DNA of 6,310 bases from Thermoplasmata archaeon (GCA_021797225.1 JAKAAE010000094.1:1-6310), one strand, 5' to 3'. Numbered from the stretch's first letter, positions 1-6,310 are shown. Translations and numbers: made by a program. Notes: a model not told the origin generated them from the sequence alone.

Positions 1-2462
1 CCGGGATATTTGGAAAGAACTTCATTTCTCCTGTCTGTCAATTCACTAACAAGATTATTCCTGTTAATATCTATGGCCTTGCGATCATAGTCTATAAACA
101 TGCCTATAATCCTTTCATGTGAGGATGTTCTGAAGGTTTTAAGGGTATCATCGTTCCGGACCTGCATGGCTATAAAATCCCGGTTGAAACCATTTCTGAA
201 AGCGTGCAGGATTGAATCCGTATGCAATTCCCTGTTAAATGCGGGAGATATATCGATTCCGGAATTCCCTAATCCCTCATAAAGCTCCATGAATTTGGCA
301 TAGCGTTCCACATCAAGCGAGGAGAGGTTCTCTATTTCTGCCCTGATTTCCTCTATTGTTTTACGGTTCATATCACCTGAAGAGGGTAAAACATCGGAAA
401 GCGAGTTTATTCCCTCCATAATGGATTCATATACAGCTTTATATTCCATTACCGTGTCAATATTCCCATTTCCGGAGATAAGTTCGGTTATTACCGGGAT
501 GGCTCTGCCATCAGATATAATTGAAAGGATTTTTTTGGCATATCTTATCTTATCGTAAGCATCTTCTGAATCAATTTTTTTGGATTTCATTGCTTCCAGT
601 ACTTCATTAAGTTGATTTTGCCTGTTTTTAATTTTGATTCCGGAATCCAGGTCTTCAAGCAATTCATTATAATGTTTTCTGGAGTTATCCTCTGTTACCT
701 TCATTATATCATTGACAATTTTCTTATAATCCGAAGAAAGCCGCTTCAGTCCGGAATTATAATTTTCCATGAGGGTCTTCTTCAGGGAATCCAGATCCAG
801 ATCAAGAAATTCCTTCTTCCTCTTTTTTGTAAATATATCCAGCATATAATCGTATTCTCTCACGAGGTTCTCCCGTTCCTCGAGCAACGAATAAGCATCC
901 TTTATAAAGTCAGAATCCAGAAATTCACTTTCAAGTATAATATTCGGATTCAGGACAGATACAAGATTGTAAACCAGTTCTGCATCCCCCATTGAGGTAA
1001 TATCAATTCCCGTGTAATCCCTTATAACAGGTTTCAGTTCCTCAATACTGTTGATTCCATTCTCTATTGAATCTATCCCCCTGTAGTATTTTTCCGGGTC
1101 CTCTCTGTATTTTTCCAGTATGAATCCTCCGGGCATTTTATCAAAATTTTCGATTATGTCCAAATAATCATTGAATTCAGATAGCTGGAATTCCAGGTTT
1201 TCAAGGTCTTCAGGCGTTGAGTCAAGGATTTTCTGATCTATTTTCAGGGAAAATGGTGATTTGTTTTCAATCTCCATAAGGCATGCATCATAGATGCTTC
1301 TTCCAAGCTTTCCCCTTTTTTCATGTACTGCCTTAACATAGGTATCCAGTGGGCCGGAATAACGGTCGGTGGGAACAAGTGTTCGAGGTATATGTTCATT
1401 GTTTTCAACTGATTTATATAATGACTTTATAATTTCTGACTTCGGCGTATTCCCGTGAAAAGTCAGTATAAAGTCTCCCAGGCCAGAATCCTCTAAACGC
1501 TTCTTTACAACCTCGATTGCAGCGCTTTTTTCACTTACAAAGAGTATACTTTTATTATTTTTCATAAAATCGGCTATTATGTTAGCAATAGTCTGGCTCT
1601 TTCCTGTTCCCGGAGGGCCATTTAATATAAAACTGGCTCCTGATCGTGCCGCATAGACAGCTGTAATCTGGCTTGAATCCGCATCCATTACTGTATTCAC
1701 TGAATAATCAACATAATCAGGCATTTTTTCATTCAATTTTTTTATAATTTCAAAATCGCCAGCCAGTGCACGGGTAAGGTCGTTTTTCTTTATTGCCTCA
1801 TGGTTTTGCTTGATATCGTTATAAATGTTATTATTGGTGAAGGAAAGAATACCCAGGTAGGAATTACGCCCCACTGTCCATTTTGTATCCTTGATCGTAA
1901 GCTTGAAGTTCCTGATAGCCTCTGCAAGGTTCAGGTTATCATCGAAGGTAAAGTCGAATTTGATACCGAACTGTTCGAGCTTTTCTCTCAATACGGGATT
2001 AAAAAATATATCACCTTCAATAGATTCAATGGTAAAATCATCATACATTTTTCTGGTAAGTGTTACGGGAACAAAAAATAGCTGGGTTTCAACAGTTTTC
2101 CCACTTTCATCACTCCACTTAAGCAAGCCGAAGGAAACAAAGAGAACATTGGATCCATGTTCCTTCAGCGCACTATTTGCCTGATAGAACATTGCGCCGA
2201 GAGTTTTTGACAACCCGTCCTTTTTGGAGAATATTATTTCATCCTTTTTTCTGTTTTCCTCATCCCCTGTTAGGTGAACACCCATTTTTTTGTCCTTGTT
2301 TACCAGGTCATCAAAGAGAAACAGCATGGATGGTGTGACTATTTTTAAAAATGATTCCGGATTGAAGTAAAGGAGCCTGTTGTTTTTTGAAGTGTCTATT
2401 ACTCCCTTTTCCCATTTAGTTATGCTTTCATCTATGTTTATATCCATTAAATCTCTAAACAT
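1..2462 (-). CDS. Large DUF4011-type superfamily 1 helicase, N-terminal ~820 residues (3' end beyond window)
   Basis: The minus strand is open without a stop from 2462 to base 1, about 820 codons, and the frame continues off the edge. Residues 17-33 match the DUF4011 opening (W, then IDTSKNNRLLYF). More DUF4011-like blocks follow: LFVSFGLLKW (107-116), FFVPV (129-133) and YLGILSF (202-208). The SF1 helicase core starts with a Q-motif-like DADSSQ (260-265), Walker A GPPGTGKS (282-289) and motif Ia ILFVSEKSAA (306-315). Residues ~400-800 are charged and helix-rich, like the long insertion these helicases carry before motif II. Walker B, motifs III-VI and any C-terminal DUF3320 or Vsr/DUF559-like nuclease are outside the window. 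ATP-driven nucleic-acid unwinding is inferred from the motifs. Known relatives include the antiviral protein Hhe (DUF4011-helicase-Vsr), but a defence role is not proven here. Two in-frame ATGs compete, at 2462 and 2447. Each has a TATA-like element at leaderless spacing, so the protein may lack the first five residues. Confidence 0.85.
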   Translation of the reverse strand, partial: MFRDLMDINIDESITKWEKGVIDTSKNNRLLYFNPESFLKIVTPSMLFLFDDLVNKDKKMGVHLTGDEENRKKDEIIFSKKDGLSKTLGAMFYQANSALKEHGSNVLFVSFGLLKWSDESGKTVETQLFFVPVTLTRKMYDDFTIESIEGDIFFNPVLREKLEQFGIKFDFTFDDNLNLAEAIRNFKLTIKDTKWTVGRNSYLGILSFTNNNIYNDIKQNHEAIKKNDLTRALAGDFEIIKKLNEKMPDYVDYSVNTVMDADSSQITAVYAARSGASFILNGPPGTGKSQTIANIIADFMKNNKSILFVSEKSAAIEVVKKRLEDSGLGDFILTFHGNTPKSEIIKSLYKSVENNEHIPRTLVPTDRYSGPLDTYVKAVHEKRGKLGRSIYDACLMEIENKSPFSLKIDQKILDSTPEDLENLEFQLSEFNDYLDIIENFDKMPGGFILEKYREDPEKYYRGIDSIENGINSIEELKPVIRDYTGIDITSMGDAELVYNLVSVLNPNIILESEFLDSDFIKDAYSLLEERENLVREYDYMLDIFTKKRKKEFLDLDLDSLKKTLMENYNSGLKRLSSDYKKIVNDIMKVTEDNSRKHYNELLEDLDSGIKIKNRQNQLNEVLEAMKSKKIDSEDAYDKIRYAKKILSIISDGRAIPVITELISGNGNIDTVMEYKAVYESIMEGINSLSDVLPSSGDMNRKTIEEIRAEIENLSSLDVERYAKFMELYEGLGNSGIDISPAFNRELHTDSILHAFRNGFNRDFIAMQVRNDDTLKTFRTSSHERIIGMFIDYDRKAIDINRNNLVSELTDRRNEVLSKYP

Positions 2463-2507
2463 AATGATGAAAAGTATATATTAATTTTATTATACAAAAA
2501 TACGTTT
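2463..2507 (-). promoter_or_regulatory. AT-rich intergenic spacer with likely helicase promoter
   Basis: This 45-base spacer lies between the transporter stop and the helicase start. Read on the minus strand it holds two TATA-like elements, TATAATAAAA (about 2494-2485) and TTAATATATA (2484-2475). With the usual ~26-base distance they would place transcription starts near 2463 and 2453, almost on the two candidate ATGs (2462, 2447). That fits leaderless mRNA, common in Thermoplasmatales. A five-T run (about 2500-2496) just after the transporter stop could contribute to archaeal oligo-T termination, but it is short. No Shine-Dalgarno sequence is visible. Confidence 0.45.
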
Positions 2508-3743
2508 TCAGTTTTCCGAATAATCTATATTAACATTCATAGTTTCAATGCCGTAATGATGCCATACAATAGCGCCGATGAATCCCAGAAGCCAGAGCAC
2601 CATGTTGATAATAATAAAATTTTCCAGTGAAATGTTGCTTGTGAATAATACAAGGAGTGGATATACTATCATGGGTGCAAGCCTCACGGTTCCGATAAAT
2701 GAACCCCTGAGCCTGGTTGGTGCAAGCTCTGGCTCCAGCGTGGTTCTGGATGCCCATGCAAATTCACTCATCATCATATTTATGAACAGCAGTGGATAAA
2801 ATATCAGGACATTGTGCAGATAAGGTATCAATGCCAATATTATAACGGTTGATAAAAAACCGGTTCCGAATGAATAAAGCGTATACTTTTTTCTCCCCCT
2901 GGATATCAGTGGTGCCGCTATAAAACCAGCAACAGAAGCACCTACCAGTGCAACAAATATTATCATATCATCAGTGTATACGCCTGGAAATTCATAGGGC
3001 CCAATTACATATGCCATGAGCCCGAAAGTTGTGTACTGAGAAATAGCCATTGCCATCAAAACAAACAGTGAAAGGGGATATCCAGGTTTCCTCACACTGG
3101 TTCCATTGCTGTCTATGTAAAGATCTTTCCTGGTTTCCTCAGCCTTCTCCTTATCCCCATGGGATTCCTGCCATTTAAATGACTCAGGAAGTGAAATTCT
3201 TGATAATATCATTATTACGATAAGTACAGATGCGGAGGAAATTAAAATTAAACGATCCATAAAGGAATTTACAATCACCACAAATAATCCCGCAATCAGT
3301 GCGCTTCCTATATTGTCAAAATCTGAAATAATTGTAAGCCATTTTGCCCTCTGGGATACCGGCGAATCCTCCGAAATCAGGGACAGTGATGGAATCTCCT
3401 CACCACCAACTCCGAATTCTGCCAGCATGAGTCCTATTATAAGAGGAATAAATGTATAACTCAGGGCTATTACAACTATTCCTGTTCCATAAATTATCAT
3501 GGTCATGAGAAAGATTTTCTTTCTTCCCAGTTTATCTGTGAGTATACCCATAAATAGATTTCCAAACGGTACAAATAATGGACCGATCAGTAATACTAGC
3601 ACTTTAAGACCATGTGGAAGGACACCTACTATGGATCCCGCCGCAGCAAGGGGACCAAGGGTCCCCACCATTCCCCAGAATGTTAATCCAGAAGCACTGG
3701 AAACCATCATAAAACGTTGCTTACTGGTTAACGTACTGCACAC
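2508..3743 (-). CDS. MFS transporter under TPP riboswitch control, probable thiamine/precursor importer
   Basis: The 411-residue product is a hydrophobic membrane protein of normal MFS length with about 12 predicted helices. Loop 2-3 carries the MFS motif A (GILTDKLGRKK, 66-76). The end of the first half has LPES (185-188), and the second half has PELAPTRLRG (338-347), both reminiscent of the sugar-porter/metabolite:H+ symporter branch. A charged central loop spans ~190-222, and RGRKK at 282-286 is the second-half counterpart of motif A. The TPP riboswitch just upstream is the main evidence for substrate. Riboswitch-linked MFS proteins in Thermoplasma have been proposed as thiamine transporters (ThiT1/ThiT2 type). 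The exact ligand (thiamine, HMP or thiazole) cannot be read from the sequence. The start is uncertain. The longest frame begins with GTG at 3743 without a nearby Shine-Dalgarno. ATG codons at 3710 and 3707, just before helix 1, are a good alternative. The frame is intact. Confidence 0.85.
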   Translation of the reverse strand: MCSTLTSKQRFMMVSSASGLTFWGMVGTLGPLAAAGSIVGVLPHGLKVLVLLIGPLFVPFGNLFMGILTDKLGRKKIFLMTMIIYGTGIVVIALSYTFIPLIIGLMLAEFGVGGEEIPSLSLISEDSPVSQRAKWLTIISDFDNIGSALIAGLFVVIVNSFMDRLILISSASVLIVIMILSRISLPESFKWQESHGDKEKAEETRKDLYIDSNGTSVRKPGYPLSLFVLMAMAISQYTTFGLMAYVIGPYEFPGVYTDDMIIFVALVGASVAGFIAAPLISRGRKKYTLYSFGTGFLSTVIILALIPYLHNVLIFYPLLFINMMMSEFAWASRTTLEPELAPTRLRGSFIGTVRLAPMIVYPLLVLFTSNISLENFIIINMVLWLLGFIGAIVWHHYGIETMNVNIDYSEN

Positions 3744-3762
3744 CGTATAACTGTAAATTCAT
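3721..3762 (-). CDS. Possible 13-residue leader peptide between riboswitch and transporter
   Basis: An ATG at 3762 opens a 13-codon frame (MNLQLYGVQYVNQ) ending in TAA at 3723-3721. It is out of frame with the transporter and overlaps its GTG start, but it ends only ten bases before the alternative transporter ATG at 3710. The GGAGGGAG at the 3' end of the riboswitch (3783-3776) lies upstream of this ATG, at 13-16 bases, longer than ideal. The arrangement would suit a leader peptide with reinitiation at 3710. A frame this short may equally be chance, so confidence is low. Confidence 0.2.
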   Translation of the reverse strand: MNLQLYGVQYVNQ

Positions 3763-3771
3763 ATTTCGTAT

Positions 3772-3852
3772 CAATCTCCCTCCGCCGGCATTATCCGGAT
3801 CAGGTTGCACGGGTCGATCCCTATCCTCTCAGCTTTGAGCTCCCCGGTATAA
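3772..3852 (-). ncRNA. TPP riboswitch (THI element)
   Basis: Read on the minus strand the region carries the THI-box consensus in order: CGGGG (3846-3842), CUGAGA (3832-3827), ACCCG (3814-3810), CCUGAUCCGG (3804-3795), AUAAUGCCGGCG (3794-3783) and AGGGA (3781-3777). Helices can be drawn. P2 is CGGG (3846-3843) with CCCG (3813-3810). P3 is a minimal AGCU/AGCU stem with a CAA loop (3841-3831). P5 is CCGG/CCGG around the AUAAUG loop (3798-3785). P4 is CCU (3804-3802) with AGG (3781-3779). P1 is weak and I could not pair it convincingly. The CUGAGA and GCG joints that bind the pyrimidine and pyrophosphate of TPP are intact. No hairpin plus U-tract terminator follows before the transporter start, and the GGAGG sits in the P4 strand. 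This points to control of translation initiation rather than termination. Confidence 0.95.
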
Positions 3853-3867
3853 ACATATTTAAAAACT

Positions 3868-3882
3868 CTATAAATATTTATC
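3868..3882. promoter_or_regulatory. Palindromic TATA box, probably used by the riboswitch-transporter transcript
   Basis: The 12-base palindrome ATAAATATTTAT (3870-3881) fits the archaeal TATA consensus on both strands. On the minus strand, the ~26-base rule puts the transcription start near 3850, just upstream of the first conserved riboswitch base, which supports its use for the transporter. On the plus strand the same element would start transcription near 3902, giving a ~28-base leader before cbiG. Whether it acts in both directions is inference. Confidence 0.5.
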
Positions 3883-3903
3883 GTTAAAGGCAAATTATTA
3901 GAG

Positions 3904-3917
3904 AAATTATATTATAT
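3904..3917 (+). promoter_or_regulatory. Candidate TATA element for leaderless cbiG transcription
   Basis: AAATTATATTATAT (3904-3917) is a TATA-like stretch centred about 20-26 bases before the two candidate cbiG start codons (3930 and 3936). That spacing would give a leaderless or nearly leaderless transcript, common in Thermoplasmatales. No Shine-Dalgarno sequence precedes cbiG, which agrees with this. The whole stretch is AT-rich, so the match is weak, and the palindromic element at 3870-3881 is an alternative. Confidence 0.35.
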
Positions 3918-3929
3918 ATCACATAATTA

Positions 3930-4925
3930 ATGAGAATGCAGGGAATCAGAATAGCTATTATTGCAATCACCCATAATGGCTTTGATATTTCAAGTAAGAT
4001 TTCCACAGAATTCGATGCAAAAATATTCATTAATAAGAGATTAAACAATTATACAATTTTTGAATCCTTTGATCATGTAAAGGACATTGCAAAATATGTA
4101 TTTGAAAACTTTGATGCCGTTATATTCATTATGGCACTGGGTGCCGTTGTAAGAATTATAGCTCCATATTTGAAAGATAAATTCCATGATATACCTGTTA
4201 TAGTAATAGATGATGCCGGGCGATTTGTTATTCCTGTAATATCGGGGCATCACGGTGCAAATGAACTGGCTGTAAAAATTGCCGGTATTTTGAAAGCCAC
4301 TGCAGTGATTACAACAGCAACGGATGTGCATGGAATTATCTCTATAGACGCAATCGCAACAAAATATAAAATGGCCATTCTGTGCAGGGAAAATCTTGCG
4401 CCTGTTTCAGGGGATATGCTGGCCGGTCACCCCGTGGACATAATAAATAGGACATCTATCAGTATTCCGGAACTCAGTGGATCCGGTAAAGGTAAAAAAA
4501 TAATAATAACCTATAAAAAGGAACATGAGAATCATGATCTCATACTGGTCCCTCCCGTTCTTGATTTAGGAATGGGATTTTCTTCAGATGCAGTTTTATC
4601 TGATATGTTATATGCCATAGAATATACATTTAAAAAATTTGATTTATATATGGAAGCCATAAAATCTATTTCAACAATTGATATAAAATCAGGAAGCACT
4701 GAAATTAAAAAGCTAGCAGAAAAACTCAAATGTCCACTTTATTTCTATTCTGCCGAAAATTTGAATATGTACTCCACAGAAAAATCAGAGGTAGTTTACA
4801 GGGCCACCGGTGCTTATTCTGTATCAAACGCTGCTGCAAGGATCACATCACAGAATGGCATACCGGTTGTCTCCAAGGAAATTATTAATAATGTTACTGT
4901 ATCGGTGTTTCTGAATGAACATTAA
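3930..4925 (+). CDS. cbiG: Cobalt-precorrin 5A hydrolase CbiG
   Basis: CbiG opens the delta-lactone ring of cobalt-precorrin-5A, releasing acetaldehyde and giving cobalt-precorrin-5B in anaerobic cobalamin synthesis (EC 3.7.1.12). It is cytosolic. At 331 residues the protein is near full family length. The N-terminal region begins with a beta strand and ITHNG (13-17). It then carries the hallmark block GAVVRIIAPYLKDKF (71-85), followed by VIDDAGRFVIPVISGHHGANELA (92-114). The middle domain follows (about 135-200). The C-terminal CobE/CbiG domain (about 207-329) shows LGMG (213-216), IKSISTIDIKSGSTEI (244-259), the FYSAENL strand (272-278) and a final VSNAAARI...VVSKE...VTVSVF. One oddity is FSSDA after LGMG (217-221), where the family usually has Cys-Arg-Arg/Lys-Gly. 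The frame opens at ATG 3930. ATG 3936 is also possible and would put the start nearer the first beta strand. The 3' end overlaps cbiA by 11 bases. Confidence 0.93.
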   Translation: MRMQGIRIAIIAITHNGFDISSKISTEFDAKIFINKRLNNYTIFESFDHVKDIAKYVFENFDAVIFIMALGAVVRIIAPYLKDKFHDIPVIVIDDAGRFVIPVISGHHGANELAVKIAGILKATAVITTATDVHGIISIDAIATKYKMAILCRENLAPVSGDMLAGHPVDIINRTSISIPELSGSGKGKKIIITYKKEHENHDLILVPPVLDLGMGFSSDAVLSDMLYAIEYTFKKFDLYMEAIKSISTIDIKSGSTEIKKLAEKLKCPLYFYSAENLNMYSTEKSEVVYRATGAYSVSNAAARITSQNGIPVVSKEIINNVTVSVFLNEH

Positions 4926-6270
4926 TGGAATAATGATAGCTGGCACTTCAAGCGGGTCTGGAAAAACCACTGTATCCACCGGAATTATGAAGGCACTCTC
5001 AGATAAAGGTTTTAATGTACAGCCCTTCAAGGTAGGGCCTGATTATATTGATCCGGGTTTCCACAGGATAGCCACAGGTAACAGATCATACAATCTGGAT
5101 TCTGTTATGGGAAGCCCCGAAATAGTTAAGGAAATATACTATCATAATTCCACAGGAAAGGATATTTCAGTTGTTGAAGGGGTAATGGGCTTTTACGATG
5201 GCAGCGGCGGTCTGAATTTCAGGGGGAGTTCATCTGAAATTTCCCGGATTCTCCATCTTCCTGTTATACTTGTTGTGGATATTTCAGCATCCGGGCAAAG
5301 TGCAGCCGCAACTGTCAGGGGTTTCATGGACCTGGATAGGAAACCCCTGATAAAAGGGGTCATTATGAACCGTGCAGGTTCAGATTTTCATTGCAAAATG
5401 GTAAGGGACGCCATTGAACATTACACAGGAATAAAGGTGCTTGGCTGCATGAAACGTGATGAGAATATAAAAATAAATTCAAGGCATCTGGGTCTTGTCA
5501 CCGCCTCCGAACAGGATGATGATAATAACTATTACAAACGTCTTGAAGAAAATATATCAAGTAGCATTGATCTGGATTCAATCATAAAAATCTCTAAGAA
5601 ATACGGTTCTGAATGGAATAAGGAAGGCAGAATCTATAACTTCAGAAAAAAAGAAACAACAAGAATAGGTATAGCATATAATCAAGCATTTTCATTTTAT
5701 TATAATGAAAACATTGAAATTCTGGAAAAATACGGTGCTGAGCCTGTATATTTTGATCCTGCCACAGATAAATCTCTCCCGGACGTGGATGGGCTTTACA
5801 TAGGTGGTGGCTACCCGGAACTCCATGCACGTGAACTCTCAGAAAATAAAACACTCATGTGGGAAATCAAAAATAAAATAGAAAATGGCATGCCCGTATT
5901 TGCTGAATGCGGGGGTTACATGTACCTTTCAGATTCCATAAATATTGATGGCAGGGAATTTCCCATGGTGGGTTCTATACCCGCAACGGTGCATATGAAA
6001 GGTCTTTCACTGGGATATAGGGATGCAACCGCAGCATCATCTGGCATTATACTCAAAAATGGGGGAAAAATCAGGGGGCACGAATTCCATTATTCCAGAA
6101 TAGAATTTCATGTGGAGGAGCAGCCTGCATATATTTTTAAAAATGGTACATACGAAGGATATAATTATAAAGGATTAACTGCTGGATACCTGCATGTATA
6201 TTTTCCGTCCAACCAGAATGCCGCAAGGAGATTTGTTTCTAAATGCAGAAATTATAGGAAAAAATCATGA
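4915..6270 (+). CDS. cbiA: Cobyrinate a,c-diamide synthase CbiA
   Basis: CbiA is a glutamine-dependent amidotransferase that converts cobyrinate to its a,c-diamide in two ATP-using steps. The 451-residue length is typical. The N-terminal dethiobiotin-synthetase-like domain has Walker A GTSSGSGKTT (10-19), FKVGPDYIDPGFH (38-50), NLD (60-62), VVEGVMGFYDG (87-97) and MNRAGSDFH (151-159). The C-terminal class I glutaminase domain (about 250-445) has AFSFYYNENIEIL (258-270), GGGYPE (297-302), the nucleophile Cys332 in AECGG, GHEFHYS (388-394) and YLHVYF (425-430), whose His427 is the likely triad histidine. Small departures from the usual motifs are IAYNQAF (253-259), where ARDxAF is common, and Tyr429 where a second His is common. 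Methanogen CfbB, which acts on nickel sirohydrochlorin, is a homologue. CbiA is preferred because cbiG is adjacent. The ATG lies inside the last codons of cbiG, implying translational coupling, and the TGA overlaps the next ATG. Confidence 0.95.
   Translation: MNINGIMIAGTSSGSGKTTVSTGIMKALSDKGFNVQPFKVGPDYIDPGFHRIATGNRSYNLDSVMGSPEIVKEIYYHNSTGKDISVVEGVMGFYDGSGGLNFRGSSSEISRILHLPVILVVDISASGQSAAATVRGFMDLDRKPLIKGVIMNRAGSDFHCKMVRDAIEHYTGIKVLGCMKRDENIKINSRHLGLVTASEQDDDNNYYKRLEENISSSIDLDSIIKISKKYGSEWNKEGRIYNFRKKETTRIGIAYNQAFSFYYNENIEILEKYGAEPVYFDPATDKSLPDVDGLYIGGGYPELHARELSENKTLMWEIKNKIENGMPVFAECGGYMYLSDSINIDGREFPMVGSIPATVHMKGLSLGYRDATAASSGIILKNGGKIRGHEFHYSRIEFHVEEQPAYIFKNGTYEGYNYKGLTAGYLHVYFPSNQNAARRFVSKCRNYRKKS
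5315..5350 (+). repeat. Perfect 11-bp inverted repeat inside cbiA
   Basis: TCAGGGGTTTC (5315-5325) is exactly complementary to GAAACCCCTGA (5340-5350) across a 14-base loop, and a G-T and a T-A pair can extend the stem outward. The second arm can instead pair with a nearby GGGGT: ACCCC at 5343-5347 with 5356-5360, over an 8-base loop. Two mutually exclusive hairpins are therefore possible in the mRNA. The frame here codes for RGFMDLDRKPLIKGV, which lies in the amidotransferase N-terminal domain. The symmetry is certain; any function is unknown. Confidence 0.7.
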
Positions 6271-6310
6271 ATAATAATATATCAAAAAGACATATACCAT
6301 TATGCAGGAA
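6267..6310 (+). CDS. Start of a further operon gene, unidentified (3' end beyond window)
   Basis: An ATG at 6267 overlaps the cbiA stop in the ATGA pattern and stays open for 14 codons (MNNNISKRHIPLCR) to the edge of the window. The four-base overlap, same strand and position in a cobalamin operon suggest a co-translated gene, most likely another corrin or tetrapyrrole enzyme. The visible residues are too few to name it. The short IPL stretch is faintly like the N-terminus of precorrin-2 dehydrogenases, but I do not rely on it. Confidence 0.5.
   Translation, partial: MNNNISKRHIPLCR

Noticed and set aside
636..647. 12-base palindrome GATTCCGGAATC, with a related copy near 245-254
   Set aside because: It codes for Asp-Ser-Gly-Ile in the helicase with common codons (TCC GGA). 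The copies are not regularly spaced, so recurring codon use is the simpler explanation.
612..2184. Several plus-strand open frames of 93-127 codons
   Set aside because: They lie antisense to the continuous helicase frame, whose translation shows clear family motifs. Their products are low-complexity and match nothing I recognise.
3930..3960. A cobalamin riboswitch in front of cbiG
   Set aside because: The plus-strand leader before cbiG is short and AT-rich and has no B12-box-like sequence. The only structured RNA in the gap is the minus-strand TPP element.
4041..4331. Minus-strand frame of 96 codons inside cbiG, and similar antisense frames in cbiA and the transporter
   Set aside because: These are shadows of well-supported genes. 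The products are compositionally odd (Cys, Tyr and Asn rich) and have no recognisable motif or start signal.
1..6310. tRNA, rRNA, CRISPR array, insertion sequence or attachment site
   Set aside because: No direct-repeat array, transposase frame, terminal inverted repeats or tRNA-like cloverleaf was seen, and nearly all bases are accounted for by coding genes.

Overview
The window looks like a piece of an acidophilic, thermophilic or mesophilic archaeal genome of the order Thermoplasmatales (Ferroplasma, Cuniculiplasma or Thermoplasma type). This is inferred from four things: a modest-to-low GC content; heavy use of AGA/AGG (Arg) and ATA (Ile) codons; archaeal-style TATA elements placed close to start codons with few Shine-Dalgarno sites; and a TPP (THI-box) riboswitch in front of an MFS transporter, an arrangement known from Thermoplasmatales. 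No 16S or marker gene is present, so genus cannot be assigned.

Layout. The left 40% (1-2462, minus strand) is one continuous open frame that runs off the left edge. It is the N-terminal ~820 residues of a very large superfamily 1 helicase with a DUF4011 domain. Proteins of this class include the single-gene antiviral system Hhe, but the remaining helicase motifs and any C-terminal nuclease lie outside the window. After a 45-base AT-rich gap comes a 12-helix MFS transporter, also on the minus strand (2508-3743). Directly upstream of it is a well-formed TPP riboswitch (about 3772-3852), which marks the transporter as a probable thiamine or thiamine-precursor importer. A short AT-rich divergent promoter region (about 3853-3929) separates it from a plus-strand cobalamin (vitamin B12) operon: cbiG (3930-4925), cbiA (4915-6270, overlapping cbiG by 11 bases) and the first 14 codons of a further gene (from 6267, ATGA overlap with the cbiA stop).

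How the genes work together. cbiG and cbiA are anaerobic corrin-ring enzymes: CbiG opens the delta-lactone of cobalt-precorrin-5A, and CbiA later amidates the a and c side chains of cobyrinate. The tight overlaps imply translational coupling in one transcript. The transporter and the B12 operon are divergent cofactor-supply units under separate control; I see a TPP riboswitch for the transporter and no cobalamin riboswitch in front of cbiG. The helicase shares only strand and proximity with the transporter and probably has its own promoter.

Most notable points: the truncated defence-type helicase at the edge, the archaeal TPP riboswitch with an unusual start arrangement (a 13-codon leader frame between riboswitch and transporter), a perfect 11-bp inverted repeat with a competing hairpin inside cbiA, and a CbiG whose usual Cys/Arg signature is replaced.
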